Shown: one piece after another, positions 36,144 to 47,845 of the stretch
Numbering within the stretch: the first letter of the stretch is position 1
How the letters are laid out: each line of letters starts with the position of its first letter
NCBI GenBank assembly: GCA_001606155.1
Contig: LODT01000034.1
Coordinates: 659,665 to 723,664 of the forward strand
Reading direction: 5' to 3'
DNA from: Tieghemostelium lacteum
Taxonomy: Eukaryota > Evosea > Eumycetozoa > Dictyosteliales > Raperosteliaceae
DNA: 64,000 nucleotides
Made by a program: the position numbers and the translations under genes
The notes under the pieces: generated by a model
Databases searched by the model: none
What the model was told of the DNA's origin: nothing
The model's input: only the letters and a program-made list of their open reading frames with translations

Positions 36144-39077
36144 TTAATTATTTGAAAGTAGATAACCTGGAAATAAAACTCTTTCAAAAACCTCCATATT
36201 ATTCATTAAATCTATAAAGTTATTAAATGGCAGATTTTCTGTAACCATGTGTTTCCATTCACTTAATTCCAAAAATTCAGGTAATCTTGTCTGTTGTTTA
36301 AATAGGTTCATTAAAGATATTGATTGTGTGAAATAGGAATAGTAGTTTAGTCTACTACCAATGGATGTCATTCTTATATTACCCATAAACTCTTCTGTAA
36401 ATTTGGAAATTGGTGTAATATCAGTATTCACATTATCAGGTATTATAGGATACCTAGTCAATAGTTTACATGTATCTAGTAACCTTGAAAGATAATCTAA
36501 TCTATTATTAGATATAATCATACCAGGTCTATGTACAGTTACCTTAATATCCTTATTCAAACTATCAATACCACTTAATAATACATATTCACCCAACCAC
36601 TTTGATTGTGCATATCCACCATATATATACCCTTCATCATCATTAGTGTTTAGTATAGACTGATTCAATACAATTTGTAAATTAGTCTTATTTAACCAAT
36701 TTGATGAATTGGATAAAACTGTTGATAGTGTTGAAATATAATGGAATTGTTTGATTGATGTATTATTGGTAATAAACGAAAGGATATTGTATATAGATTT
36801 TACATTATCATTATATAGTAATTCTAAAGGTAGTGTCATATCTACTTTGGCAGCACAGTGAATGAGAATTTTGGTTTTTGAACGTAACCCATCCCATTCA
36901 ATCTCCGATAACCCAAAATTATCTAATGATAAATCAGCCTTTATATACATTACTCTATTATTATCATTACTCTGTTTCTTTATATCTCTTATTGGTAAAA
37001 TAAATTTATATTCTTTATATTCCATCGAATTTATCATGGAATGTAGTATATCACCACCCAAGTTACCACTAGACCCTGTTATTATTATACATTTACCATC
37101 TGTACTATCTACATTAGTTTTTAATTGTAAATTATTATTCTTAAATTTGAGATATTCTTTTAGCTCTTTAATTGATTTTTTATAATATATACTATTATTG
37201 GTTTGCTGATTGTTTTGTTGTTCTATATAGTTGATAATCATATTTACTGATTTATAAGTGTACAATTGAATTGGTGATAATAATATACCTTGGTTTCTAA
37301 GTGACTGAATTATTCTAACAGAGTCTATAGAAGTAAGAGATAGGCTATTCACAAGATCATCTTCATCTTTAATTGGAACTTGAAGAATGTTCTGAATAGT
37401 AGACAATAAAATGGATTTAAGAGACTTTGAATCACTTGATAGAACGTTAGTAACAGTTGGCATAGGTAATAGTGATCTATTAACTTTTTCATTACTATTC
37501 AAAGGAAATGATTCCATTACTATATAGTACTTTGGTATCATATAGTTTGGTAATTTACTCTTTAGAAATTGACAAAGTTCTGATGTTAGATCAACTTTAG
37601 TTGTTTCCATTGGCAATAGTTTACATGATACTTGATTCGAACTTTTCAGTATCAAATAAGCTACTAAAAGTCTCTGACCATTATCCAATGTTTTGGTATC
37701 TACTATAGACTGATGTACCAGTGGATGTTGTTCAAGTGATCTTGAAATCTCATCCAACTCCACTCTAGACCCATTTAATTTAACTTGGTTATCCATTCTA
37801 CCTCTAAATTCTATATTTGAATGATTATGAAGTTTACCCCAATCACCAGTTTTAAATAGAATATCATCTGATGAAAATGGACTTGGAATAAATGATTTTT
37901 TAGTGGACTCTGATAGTTTGTAGTATTCCATAGCAACACCAACTCCTCCAATATATATCTCACCTTGGTTTCCAATAGTTGTAATTTCATTTAAGGTGTC
38001 ATCTAAAAGATACACTTTGGTGTTAGAAACAGGTTTACCAATATACACTACATCATCAGGTGAGAGTTGATGTTGATATCGTAGAATAGTTGTGCATACT
38101 GTTGCTTCAGTAGGACCATAGACATTCACAAGGTTGACTTTATCAATCCACTGATTTATAACTCTAACTGGACACACTTCACCACCAATCACTATAGTCT
38201 TTAAAGGTGTGTTCATAGTAACAAAATCATCAATAGACAATTGCGAGAGAAAAGATGGTGATACCATAACAGCTGTTATATGGTTATCCAAAATACACTG
38301 ATAAAAGCTTTGACTTGACCCACGAATAAGTGTAGATTCTTGTGGACTCTTTGGAATCATTAATGTACCACCACTAAGTAAACAAGTACCAATCTCCGAT
38401 AAAGATGCATCAAAACATATAGGAAGTGATTGTAAAAGTCTTGTACTACTGCTGAATTCGAATGCATCTATTTGGTCTATTAAAAAGTTTACAATACCTC
38501 TATGTGATACCAACACTCCTTTGGGAGATCCAGTGGAGCCTGATGTATATATTAAATAAGCCCTATCATTCTCCAAATTCTCAATGATATGAAGTGGTTT
38601 TTTATCAAAACAATTCCACCATTTCTCACCACTGTTACCATTTATATTGAATAGTGATTCAATGGGGATTATTTTAATTGAATTTGATGAGGTTTCTACA
38701 GGCTTGATTTTGGATATCCAATCATTACTTGTCAAAATCAAAGTTGCTTCAGAGTTTTGTGTTATATAAGATAACCTATCCAAAGGATACGATGTATCTA
38801 ATGGGACATATATATATCCCAATTTCCATATTGATAGTATTGATACAATTAATTCAAATGAGTGTGGTAGATATACAGCTACTATTATCCCCTTTGATGG
38901 TGATGATGTATTATATAAACTACTGGCAACATAATCAGATATCTGATCTAATTGTTGGTATGTTATACCATTCTTATTACCATCTACATATTCAATGGCA
39001 TTCTTATTTCTAACAAAATCATTTGATTTTAGTAAATTGTGAAAATATCGAATAAATGAAATGTATTGAAAATTCAT
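36144..39077 (-). CDS. NRPS-like enzyme: adenylation, carrier and thioester-reductase domains
   Basis: A single exon of 977 residues. The adenylation domain (about 30-530) has motif A3 LIYTSGSTGSPKGV, A4 FDAS, A5 NVYGPTEATVC, A7 FKTGDWG, A8 GRMDNQVKLNGSRVELDEI and A10 with the catalytic lysine in NSNEKVNR. A carrier domain follows (about 560-630), with the phosphopantetheine serine in LTSIDS. The C-terminal domain (about 665-977) is a short-chain-dehydrogenase-type reductase with TGSSGNLGG for NAD(P)H and YAQSK as the catalytic Tyr/Lys. There is no condensation domain. Enzymes of this type activate a carboxylic or amino acid, tether it and release it as an aldehyde or alcohol; Lys2 aminoadipate reductase is the best-known relative. 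The specificity residues cannot be assigned to a substrate by eye. Divergent neighbour: an ABCG transporter. Confidence 0.9.
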   Translation of the reverse strand: MNFQYISFIRYFHNLLKSNDFVRNKNAIEYVDGNKNGITYQQLDQISDYVASSLYNTSSPSKGIIVAVYLPHSFELIVSILSIWKLGYIYVPLDTSYPLDRLSYITQNSEATLILTSNDWISKIKPVETSSNSIKIIPIESLFNINGNSGEKWWNCFDKKPLHIIENLENDRAYLIYTSGSTGSPKGVLVSHRGIVNFLIDQIDAFEFSSSTRLLQSLPICFDASLSEIGTCLLSGGTLMIPKSPQESTLIRGSSQSFYQCILDNHITAVMVSPSFLSQLSIDDFVTMNTPLKTIVIGGEVCPVRVINQWIDKVNLVNVYGPTEATVCTTILRYQHQLSPDDVVYIGKPVSNTKVYLLDDTLNEITTIGNQGEIYIGGVGVAMEYYKLSESTKKSFIPSPFSSDDILFKTGDWGKLHNHSNIEFRGRMDNQVKLNGSRVELDEISRSLEQHPLVHQSIVDTKTLDNGQRLLVAYLILKSSNQVSCKLLPMETTKVDLTSELCQFLKSKLPNYMIPKYYIVMESFPLNSNEKVNRSLLPMPTVTNVLSSDSKSLKSILLSTIQNILQVPIKDEDDLVNSLSLTSIDSVRIIQSLRNQGILLSPIQLYTYKSVNMIINYIEQQNNQQTNNSIYYKKSIKELKEYLKFKNNNLQLKTNVDSTDGKCIIITGSSGNLGGDILHSMINSMEYKEYKFILPIRDIKKQSNDNNRVMYIKADLSLDNFGLSEIEWDGLRSKTKILIHCAAKVDMTLPLELLYNDNVKSIYNILSFITNNTSIKQFHYISTLSTVLSNSSNWLNKTNLQIVLNQSILNTNDDEGYIYGGYAQSKWLGEYVLLSGIDSLNKDIKVTVHRPGMIISNNRLDYLSRLLDTCKLLTRYPIIPDNVNTDITPISKFTEEFMGNIRMTSIGSRLNYYSYFTQSISLMNLFKQQTRLPEFLELSEWKHMVTENLPFNNFIDLMNNMEVFERVLFPGYLLSNN

Positions 39078-39333
39078 TTAACGATTCTGTTGAGTTTGTT
39101 TGGAAATCTAAAATTTTTTTGACCATTTCACCCAATCACAACGTTTTGATTAAAATACATGTCTAACATAAATGTACATCTCAATGAAATTAAAAAAACC
39201 ACAAAGTTATATCACTTAAACATGTTTTAAATGATACAATAGTAGAGAGACCTCTATAAGGGGGGTTAAATCTAAAGTATACAAATAGAAAAAAAAACTT
39301 TACTATTATAACAATCAATTAATTTATTAGTTA
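39078..39333. promoter_or_regulatory. Bidirectional promoter, NRPS-like enzyme / ABCG transporter
   Basis: Only 256 bases separate the two start codons. The region is AT-rich with A/T homopolymer runs and holds one G-run, GGGGGGTTAAAT at 39261-39272, which shares an 11-base core with the region upstream of the secreted gene at 25700. Co-regulation of the enzyme and the transporter is inferred from the head-to-head layout. Confidence 0.5.
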
Positions 39334-42300
39334 ATGTATTCAAATAATAGTAATAATATTCCTTGTAAACCTTTACCAAAAATAAAGGGAATTAAAAATA
39401 TTGGTAATAGTGGGACTATACCAGACCCATTTGGAGATGATGACAATCAATGTATTCCAGAGAACAATAATAGTAGTAATAATAATAATAATAATGCTGC
39501 CAAATGGAAGATTGGTATTAGGTCACCTAAAGTACTGGAACAACAGGTTAAGAGTAAACTAATGGATGACTACTTGGAATTGTCTAGTAGCTATAATAGT
39601 AGTCAAACTATAGTAGTTGAGAATCTTAATTACTCTGTAATGGAAAGACAATCAATATTTAAATCAAAGTCAAAGATTGAGATTCTTAATGATCTTTCAT
39701 TTTATTTGAAACCTGGAATGATGGTGTTGTTACTTTCAGGACCTGGATGTGGAAAGACATCATTATTCAAGTGTTTATCTAATCGTCAGCCTTCTAGAGG
39801 TATAGTTGAAGGTACTATACTATTTAATGGTAAACCTATTCAACCTGACACTCATTATCAGGAGACTGTGTATGTGAGTCAGAGTGATAACCATATACCA
39901 ACTCTGACAGTCAAAGAGACTCTGGACTTTAGTATTCAATGTCAATCTCAACTTGACCTACACCAAAGGGAAAAGCTATCTGCAACCATCTTGGAGATCC
40001 TTGGGCTTACTCATTGTAAAGATACCTTTATAGGAAATCATTCTATCCGAGGTATATCAGGTGGACAAAAAAAGAGAATGACAGTTGCAGTGGAGTTGGT
40101 AAAAGGCGCCAAAGCCATCATAATGGATGAACCATCAACAGGACTTGATTCAACAACATCCTATGATTTGGTATCTTCAATTAAAATGATATCAACATCT
40201 GCCAATGTACCTGTTATCATATCACTTCTTCAACCAAGTCCTGAAATCTTTTCATTATTTACTCATATACTTATGATGAGAGACGGTAAATTAACTTTCT
40301 TTGGAACTCGTGAAGAAGTATTTCCTTGTATGTATAAATGCGATATCTACAATACACTTAGTACAAACTCATTAACTCAATTATTATTTTTAAAGATTTT
40401 AATAGCTTAGGGTTATCTTCAACTAGTAATAATCCAGCTGAATTTCTTTCGAATATCTATGAAATTGCTAGAAATTCAAATTTAGGTTTGGAAACTGCTG
40501 ATGAGTTTATTAGTGCCTATAAGTCATCAGGTATCTATCAAAAGAATATGGAAATTATTCAATTGGAAAAGTCAAAGAATATATCACCATCGTTATCTTC
40601 ATCATTTTATAATGATATTCATATGAATACCAATAATAGTGAAAATACCAATCAACAAACAATTAATATTGATAATAATTTAGATCAAAATGGTCAAAAT
40701 AGTATTGAAGTTAATCTACTAAACATGGATTACTACTACCAAATGACACTTAGACTAAAATCAAAATCCTCTCAGGTTATAAATGATCTTTTAGAAGGTA
40801 TTAAGAGAATTAACCAAAATACAAATGTAACTAAAGTAGAAGTTAAACAGTCAATGTCCAATTCCAAAACTAAGAATTCCAATGGTGATGGTAAAATTCT
40901 ATTTCAGTTAGCAATGTATCTTCAGATTTATCTATGTGTAAAAAGATCATTTCTTATGGCATGTAGAGATAGATCAGGACTGTTATCTAGAATATTAAAA
41001 TCATTGATATTAGGTCTACTTATCGGATCACTATTCTTCCAATTAGACAACTCACAGAGATCCTCACAATCATTACCATCATTGGCATTCTTTTTATTGA
41101 CTTTTGTAGTTTTTGGATCACTTGCTGGTGTACAACAACTGTTTCTAGAGAGACCTGTATACTATGACCAAAGACAGAGTAAATATTACAGTCCATGTGC
41201 ATACTTTGTTGCGAGTTTACTCTCTGATTTGTTTTGGAATTTCATAGATGTTTTGGTATTTAGTGTAACTAGTTACTGGATGGTAGGGTTGAATCCAATT
41301 GCCACAAGATTTCTATTCTTTTTGATGGTTATTTATCTGTTGGATACATTGGTTATTAGGGTATCTAAAACAGTTAGTATATTCTCACCAAATTCAACTA
41401 TTGCATCTACAATAGCTCCATTGTATTTCAGTTTATTTTTATTGATGGCTGGATATTTGGTACCTAAAGATAGTATACATCCAGTATTAAGAGTATTCCA
41501 CTATATATCACCATTTAAATGGGCATATGAATCTATTCTATGTAACCAAGTAATGGGTGAAGATTATGTTTGTGAACCTGATGAATTACTGCCACCTGCC
41601 AATCATCCACTATTTAATGTACCATTTCCAAATGGGTATCAAGGATCACAAGTTTGCCAGATATCACATGGAAGTCAGATTCTATTACAAAAGAATATTG
41701 ATACTGAATATGACCATAGATTTGATGCTTTCTATGTAATAGTTGGAATGTACGTATTCTACTGTGCATTGTCACTGGTGGGTTTGTATATGATTACTTT
41801 TGATCAAGTAACTGGAGGTGGTAAGACCAATCAACCAAAGAAACCAAATTCCAATACATCTGATAGTTCCAATAAGAAATCAAAAATTAGATTAGATTTA
41901 GTTTCACCAAGTCTTATTGGATATACATCAACAGCTCAAGAGGAAGAAGATATGAAGAAGTTCAAGAGAAGATCAACCAATGGTTTGGTAACTGTCAAAC
42001 AAAGACTCTCTGGAGGATGTTATCTGTCATTTAAGGATCTGACCTATATCGTGACCATGAAGAAACCAAATGGTGAATGGATTAAAAGAACACTTTTAGA
42101 CCAAATCAATGGGTATGTTAGACCTGGTCAGTTACTGGCTTTAATGGGTGCTTCAGGGTCTGGTAAAAGTACTCTACTAGATATCCTAGCCAATAGAAAA
42201 GACAGAGGTGAGATATCTGGTGAAATCCTATTGAATGCCAAACCAAGAGACAAATGCTTTAGTAGATATATTGCATATGTTGAACAAGAAGACCAGTTAC

Positions 42301-43964
42301 CACATACTCAAACAGTTCGTGAAGCTATTACATTTTCAGCACTTCTACGTCTACCCCAGGACTACAGTATGGAAACTAAATTGTCAGTTGTAGACTATAT
42401 CATAGATGTACTTGAACTCTACCCTATAGAGTCTGTTCAAATTGGTAAACCTGGATATGGAATATCCATGGAACAGAGAAAACGTGTGAATATCGGTGTG
42501 GAGCTGGCATCTAATCCTTATATTCTCTTTTTAGATGAACCTACTAGTGGACTAGACAGTGTATCAGCTATAAAGATTATGGCACTTATAAAGAAAGTCT
42601 CATCAAATCATAGATCTGTTATATGCACAATTCATCAACCATCAGAGACTATATTCAGACAATTTGATAGCATTTTGTTGTTGACACCTGGTGGATATAT
42701 GGCATACTTTGGTGAATTGGGAATCAATTGTCAGACCATTCTAAACTATTGTTCTAAACTAGGATACCATTGTCCTACAAATAAGAATCCTGCTGATTTT
42801 CTATTGGATTTCTCTGGTAGTATTGACAGAGTACAAAGACTACTAGATCATGATGAACCTATAAAATCTAGATTCTTTAATTTACAATCTCTAAAATCAA
42901 AGTTGTTCACTTCAAAACCCACCACATCTGATATTGAAATGGGACATAACAAGAGTGTAGTATGTACCAAGAAAAAGGATGTAATTGACCACTTTTTAGA
43001 ATCTAATATTCCTCAAATGTGTAAAGACCAAATCAATCAAGGTCTGCCAGAAGGATACAGTGGTAAACTCTACCTACAAAAGAATGCAGCAAGTTATTGG
43101 ACACAACTCAGATTGCTTTTAGTTAGATTCTTTGTAGGTTCATATAGAAAAAGAAATATAGTTTTAGCTAGAGTATTTAGATCTTTATTATTGTCATTGG
43201 TTACTGGTACTCTATATCTCCAGATGGAAAATGATCAAGAAGGTGTAATGAATAGAATATCATTTATATTCTTTACCAGTACTTTTGCATCTATATCATG
43301 TCTATCGAATATCCCAGCAGTCTTTGAAGACAGATTCTTGTTCTATCGTGAGGTTGATTCGTCAACTTATCGTCATGCTGCCTATGGCATCAGTATGATT
43401 CTCTCAGATCTTCCATTTACATTTCTCTACAGTATACTATTTTCAGTACCCATCTACTGGATTGGAGGTCTACAATCAGATCAGAGTAAGTTCCTCTACT
43501 TTATCGGTATCTATTATCTTTATCTACAGATTCTAGTAAGCTTCTCACAATTACTTGCATTCATAAGTCCAAGTCTCCAAGTAGCCAATGAGATCTCTGG
43601 TATCTCATTCTCAATATTCAGTCTATTCGCAGGGTTTATCATTCGTAAACGTTTCATACCTAGTTACTTTAAATGGCTAAACTACATTTCATTAACCAAG
43701 TACCTCGTAGAGTCTCTCACTACTAATGAGATGTTGGGTGACATTGAATTCCATTGTAAAGCTGAAGAGTACACCTATGTACCAATCCTAAACACCACAG
43801 AGGTTAAGACATTTTGTCCAATTGTCAATGGTGACATTGTAATGCAACAATTTGATTTATCACCAGAGATGAAAACTGACAATCCAAAAATTCTAGGCAC
43901 TATCCTAGTAGTCTTCTTCACCTTGACAATGATAGTCATCAGAGTATTTAAATATAAAAAATAA
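39334..43964 (+). CDS. Full-length ABCG (PDR-type) transporter
   Basis: Exons 39334-40327 and 40396-43964 encode 1520 residues. The 68-nt intron restores VFPYFNSLG, typical after the first nucleotide-binding domain. The order is NBD-TMD-NBD-TMD. NBD1 has Walker A GPGCGKTS, signature ISGGQKKR and Walker [17 protein letters not shown]2 has Walker [10 protein letters not shown] and Walker [14 protein letters not shown], but its signature is degenerate (SMEQRKR instead of SGGQ), a known asymmetry of PDR-type pumps. Each membrane domain has about six helices, the second preceded by [19 protein letters not shown]. The N-terminus has a short Asn run. These proteins export lipophilic compounds from the plasma membrane or endosomes. 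Its stop lies 6 bases from the convergent methyltransferase stop. Confidence 0.93.
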
Positions 43965-43970
43965 TCATTT

Positions 43971-45368
43971 TTATTTACAACCTACAATCATAATTTCATT
44001 ACCTTGATTCAATAAATGTTTAATAAAATACTTTTCAATTTTAAGTTTTCTCATTAAGCCATGTATTTGATCAAAGATTTTTTGGTGGTCTGTTGAGGTT
44101 ACAAACTTCACTGCCCACACAAAATGATGAACATCAGATCGCTTTAACCATTTTTCAAGTGTTTCTAAAGATTTTGGAGGTGGCATTGCCATATCATTAA
44201 ACAACCAATCTACTTTCTCTTCTGGAAACCATTGAGACCCATCATCAATAAAATGTTTTACATTTGCATTTCTTTCAAGACTATTAACTAATGAAGATCT
44301 ATCACAAGAAAGTATTCTCAAATCAGGGTTAATCTGTAAGAGTAATGATATCCAACCACCAGGTGCACTACCCAAATCCACACAAGTACTCTTACCAGAT
44401 GGAGTGTACCCTAAAATCCCAAATACCTCCAATAACTTTTTATAGGCTCTGGAAGGATGAGTTTGGTCTCTTTTCATTGGAATAGTGCCATTTAAGAAAG
44501 GTAGTGGATAACCCCATCCTATCTCTTGTGAATATGTAAGTCTATTCACAGAGACATACACTTTATGAGTGTTTACCAACAATAGTTGAACTAAATAAGG
44601 TGACTTATCCTTTAAAACTGAACTATCACAATCATAATCCACCATTCCCTTCAATAGTCTCTTTCTAGTACGTTCAATACGCTGTATAATAGATGATCTC
44701 AATGACCTACTTTGATCTGATAGTTTTTCTAAAATCTCTTCATCTTTATGGTCGGATATCACTGTAGATTGTATCATAAATGAAAATGGTAGTTCATTTT
44801 CACCACTATCACACTTTTTCTGATGATAAACTGATAGAAATGATAATATCGGAAACAAGTAATCAAATGTAATCTCATCTAATTTCTTGTTTGAGTGTCT
44901 CGGTAAAACAATTTCTTTGGCATTTGGTAACAGTTGTTGTGACCAAATAACAGAGTCTTTATAGTATTTATGTGGATATATTGAAAAATGGTTTGCAAAG
45001 TCATCTAGATACTCTTTATTCTCCATTTTCACTTTATCTATATGTACCTCCACTAAATTTGAATTTCTTTTTGATTTTGATTTAACTAATTGTGTTCCTA
45101 CTGAAACTGCATCAAATGATTTTAACCTATCCATTAATAATTGTTGGTAGTTTGTATTGATAGGATTGGATGTAGACAGTGATATAGGTTGAGGTGTTAT
45201 CCATAAGTCATCATTCGATAATTTCTGATCTTTGAATTTATATTTATCAAAAATATTATATATTGACTTAAATGGTGATTCAGTAGTAGATGTGCAATAT
45301 CCTCTTGATGTCCTAATACTAGTATTTTTTAAACAATGACATATCGCAGAGCGAATACTTATGAACAT
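43971..45368 (-). CDS. FtsJ/RlmM-like RNA 2'-O-methyltransferase, probably mitochondrial
   Basis: A single exon of 465 residues when started at the ATG at 45368. The upstream in-frame start at 45428 is TTG and is rejected. The C-terminal third is an FtsJ-type Rossmann methyltransferase: the AdoMet site VDLGSAPGGW, the catalytic Asp in WLFNDMAMPP, a Lys in WAVKFV and a Glu in GNEIMIVG complete the usual K-D-K-E set. The long N-terminal part (about 40-300) is not a motif I can name, but the overall plan resembles bacterial RlmM, which modifies 23S rRNA. The first 25 residues (MFISIRSAICHCLKN, then Arg/Ser-rich) look like a mitochondrial presequence, suggesting mitochondrial rRNA as substrate. 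That is inference. Confidence 0.8.
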   Translation of the reverse strand: MFISIRSAICHCLKNTSIRTSRGYCTSTTESPFKSIYNIFDKYKFKDQKLSNDDLWITPQPISLSTSNPINTNYQQLLMDRLKSFDAVSVGTQLVKSKSKRNSNLVEVHIDKVKMENKEYLDDFANHFSIYPHKYYKDSVIWSQQLLPNAKEIVLPRHSNKKLDEITFDYLFPILSFLSVYHQKKCDSGENELPFSFMIQSTVISDHKDEEILEKLSDQSRSLRSSIIQRIERTRKRLLKGMVDYDCDSSVLKDKSPYLVQLLLVNTHKVYVSVNRLTYSQEIGWGYPLPFLNGTIPMKRDQTHPSRAYKKLLEVFGILGYTPSGKSTCVDLGSAPGGWISLLLQINPDLRILSCDRSSLVNSLERNANVKHFIDDGSQWFPEEKVDWLFNDMAMPPPKSLETLEKWLKRSDVHHFVWAVKFVTSTDHQKIFDQIHGLMRKLKIEKYFIKHLLNQGNEIMIVGCK

Positions 45369-45516
45369 TGAAAATGTAAAATGAAAAAAAAATAATAGAA
45401 ATTGGATTACAACAGATAAATAATTCAAAACAACATAGAAGTTGTTTTTTATTGATGATTTAGTTTATTTTTACATTGTTTTTTTGGTTGAAGGTTGGTG
45501 GATTTAAATCTAGATT

Positions 45517-46614
45517 TTAACAGTCAAAAGAAGATTCAAAGACTTCATTTTCACCAGTTTCGAGGATACGAACAACAGAGGTGAATTCTGGACGATTGTG
45601 AGTTTTTAGATAGTCAGTGGCATAACCAAAGGCATTCTTCTTTTCGTTGGCAGAGGCTTTCAAACCAATCCAAACAAATACTTCGAAACCGGCATCCAAG
45701 ATGAAGGCATCATTGGTGTCCAAAGCTTTACGTGGGATTTTACCTTTGGCAACTTGAGTAAAGGTGAGTTTACCACTGGCATCAGAGAGTTTGAAGAGGG
45801 CTTTTTCAGTTGGTACAACTGGTTTGGCAACTGGGCCAGCAATTGGTCCTTTACCTCCCAAGATGGTCCAGAATTCAGCTGGAATGTCAGTGTCAGTTTC
45901 AGTAAAGACGATAACTTGTGGTTGACCTTTTCTTTCATCATCGATGGCTCTGGCGAGTGAGGCACCTTTGGTTCTTTCATTACCAGATGATTTGCTACCG
46001 TTGAATTGGTAGATCTTCAAACCAGCATCCAAGAGGAAAACGTCACCAGAGTTCAAAGATTTAGTAGTTAAATCAACTTCAGCAACTCTGACGTGTTTGT
46101 CACCAGAAATGTGTAAGAGTCTTGGTTTGTATTCCTCTGGTTTGACGTGATTGAAACCAGATTGAATACCACCACGTAAGATAAAGATGGCATTATTTGG
46201 GAACAAGGAGAGGAATCTTGGTGATTCGAATCCTTGGACTTCACGGTATTCAACTGGACCACCACCCAAGTAGTCATCCAATTCTACAGTCTTGTAGGCA
46301 GCAGTACCGGCTTCATCTTGAGATGTTTGTTCACCTAACCAAAAGTGAATATCATGTTTCAATTTACCGTCAGCTCCCTTGATGGAGTTCAATACAATAT
46401 AACTGTCACCCTCAAAGAACTTTCCATATTGATCCTTTGGCCATGGAACAACTTTGAAACTTTCAATTCTCCAAATGGTTACACCAGCGTTTACACCAGC
46501 ACCTTTCCATTGAATTTCTTTTTCAGCTTTGTCAGTTCTACATTTTTTATCAAGGTCTGAACCAATGGCTGCGATATTAGTATCGGCAATATTTAATTTT
46601 CTAGTTTTGATCAT
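45517..46614 (-). CDS. sevA: Severin, actin-severing protein of the gelsolin family
   Basis: A single exon of 365 residues, colinear with D. discoideum severin (362) from [13 protein letters not shown] to the end. It has three gelsolin-like segments: about 45-150 ([20 protein letters not shown]), 170-260 ([19 protein letters not shown]) and 275-360 ([20 protein letters not shown]). Severin cuts and caps actin filaments in a calcium-dependent way in the cytosol; the calcium- and actin-binding Asp/Glu positions of segment 1 are kept. Codon use looks more biased, with more C-ending codons, than in neighbouring genes, fitting high expression. Confidence 0.97.
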   Translation of the reverse strand: MIKTRKLNIADTNIAAIGSDLDKKCRTDKAEKEIQWKGAGVNAGVTIWRIESFKVVPWPKDQYGKFFEGDSYIVLNSIKGADGKLKHDIHFWLGEQTSQDEAGTAAYKTVELDDYLGGGPVEYREVQGFESPRFLSLFPNNAIFILRGGIQSGFNHVKPEEYKPRLLHISGDKHVRVAEVDLTTKSLNSGDVFLLDAGLKIYQFNGSKSSGNERTKGASLARAIDDERKGQPQVIVFTETDTDIPAEFWTILGGKGPIAGPVAKPVVPTEKALFKLSDASGKLTFTQVAKGKIPRKALDTNDAFILDAGFEVFVWIGLKASANEKKNAFGYATDYLKTHNRPEFTSVVRILETGENEVFESSFDC

Positions 46615-46994
46615 TCTTTGTTGTTTTGGGTGTCAATTAATTTATTAAAAAAAAAAAAAAAACAATCTTTTACAAAAAAATTTTAAAATATCTATGAACC
46701 ATTTTTGATCTGTGAAAAGTTATTTCAAATATTTTAAACTACTCAATTTCAACGAAAAGACCAATGTAACGGAAAAATATTTGGTTATCATAAAAAACAC
46801 AACTTTATGTTCAACAAAGTTTAATTGTGTAGCTCTTCTAAAGTAAATATATATTTTTAATAGTCTAAAATATTTATTGAGAATTTATAACTTGCTTAGT
46901 GATATAAAGAAATATGATTAAAAATTTTTTTTTTTTTAATTTTTCTTATCTTTTTTTTTTATTTAATTTTAACAAAGAAGAAGAATAAGTGAGA
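46615..46994. promoter_or_regulatory. Divergent promoter, severin / E2 enzyme
   Basis: A 380-base AT-rich region with long A and T homopolymers near both ends (A run at about 46,646-46,662; T runs near 46,925 and 46,950), as is usual for dictyostelid core promoters. No G-rich box and no coding sequence seen. Confidence 0.55.
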
Positions 46995-47759
46995 ATGGCT
47001 ACTTATATGTCAACTGTATGTGTTTATTATTTGCAGTTTTATATGTATTGAGTAAACTAATGTATTGGATTGATTATTATAAAATAGCAAAGATTACAAA
47101 AAGAATATGTAGCTATAATGAAGAAGCCAGAGAAACTATTTACTATAAAACCTCTAACTAATAATCTATTGGAGTGGCATTTTTGTTTACATAATTTACA
47201 AGACGAATTTGAGAATGGGTATTATCATGGAAAACTGGTATTCCCACCAGAGTATCCACTGAAACCACCTAGTGTCTATCTGTTGACACCTTCAGGTAGA
47301 TTTGAGATTAATCAAAGTATATGTATGAGTAATACCTCTTTTCATCAAGAGAGTTGGTGTCCAACTTGGAGTGTGTCATCCATAGTACACGGTTTAATAT
47401 CATTTATGATGGAGGATTCACCTGGTGTAGGTTCAATAACGAGTAGTAAACAAGTAAAGAGGAAATTTGCAGAAGCATCAATGTATTATAATTTAAAAGA
47501 TCCCAATTTCAATAAGATTTTCCCAGAGTTAGTTAAAGATTTTAAAAAACAATTAAAATCATCTTCATCATCTTCTTCTTCTTCAAATAATGCAAATATA
47601 AAAACAACAACAACCACTACCACTACAACTACCACAACAACATCAAGAAAACCAACACCAAGTCAAGAACCTAGTAACACATTTTTATATGTTTTTGGAT
47701 TTGTATTTTTAATATTTTCATGTTTACTAATATATTACTTTAAACAACAATTAAAATAA
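46995..47759 (+). CDS. Tail-anchored ubiquitin-conjugating enzyme, UBE2J/Ubc6 type
   Basis: Two exons, 46995-47015 (seven codons) and 47088-47759, give 230 residues. The join yields MATYMST-QRLQKEYVAIMKK, the standard start of the UBE2J fold. The core GGYYHGKLIFP-like segment, the PPSVYLLTPSGRFE strand, the catalytic Cys in SICMSNTSFH and the W-x-P-x-WSVSSI helix are all present. This family lacks the HPN motif of other E2s. A Ser/Thr-rich linker (about 155-195) leads to one C-terminal membrane helix (VFGFVFLIFSCLLIYYF), so it should be tail-anchored in the endoplasmic reticulum with the catalytic domain in the cytosol and act in ER-associated degradation. Confidence 0.93.
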
Positions 47760-47845
47760 AATCCTAGAACGCAACAACAAGACGGCTGTAAATAGATTAC
47801 ATATATATATACAAGTACAATGAAAAAAAAGGTATGATTATAAAT

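Noticed and set aside
45369-45428. Extended methyltransferase N-terminus with a hydrophobic segment
   Set aside because: The upstream start is TTG, not ATG; the ATG at 45368 gives a good mitochondrial presequence.
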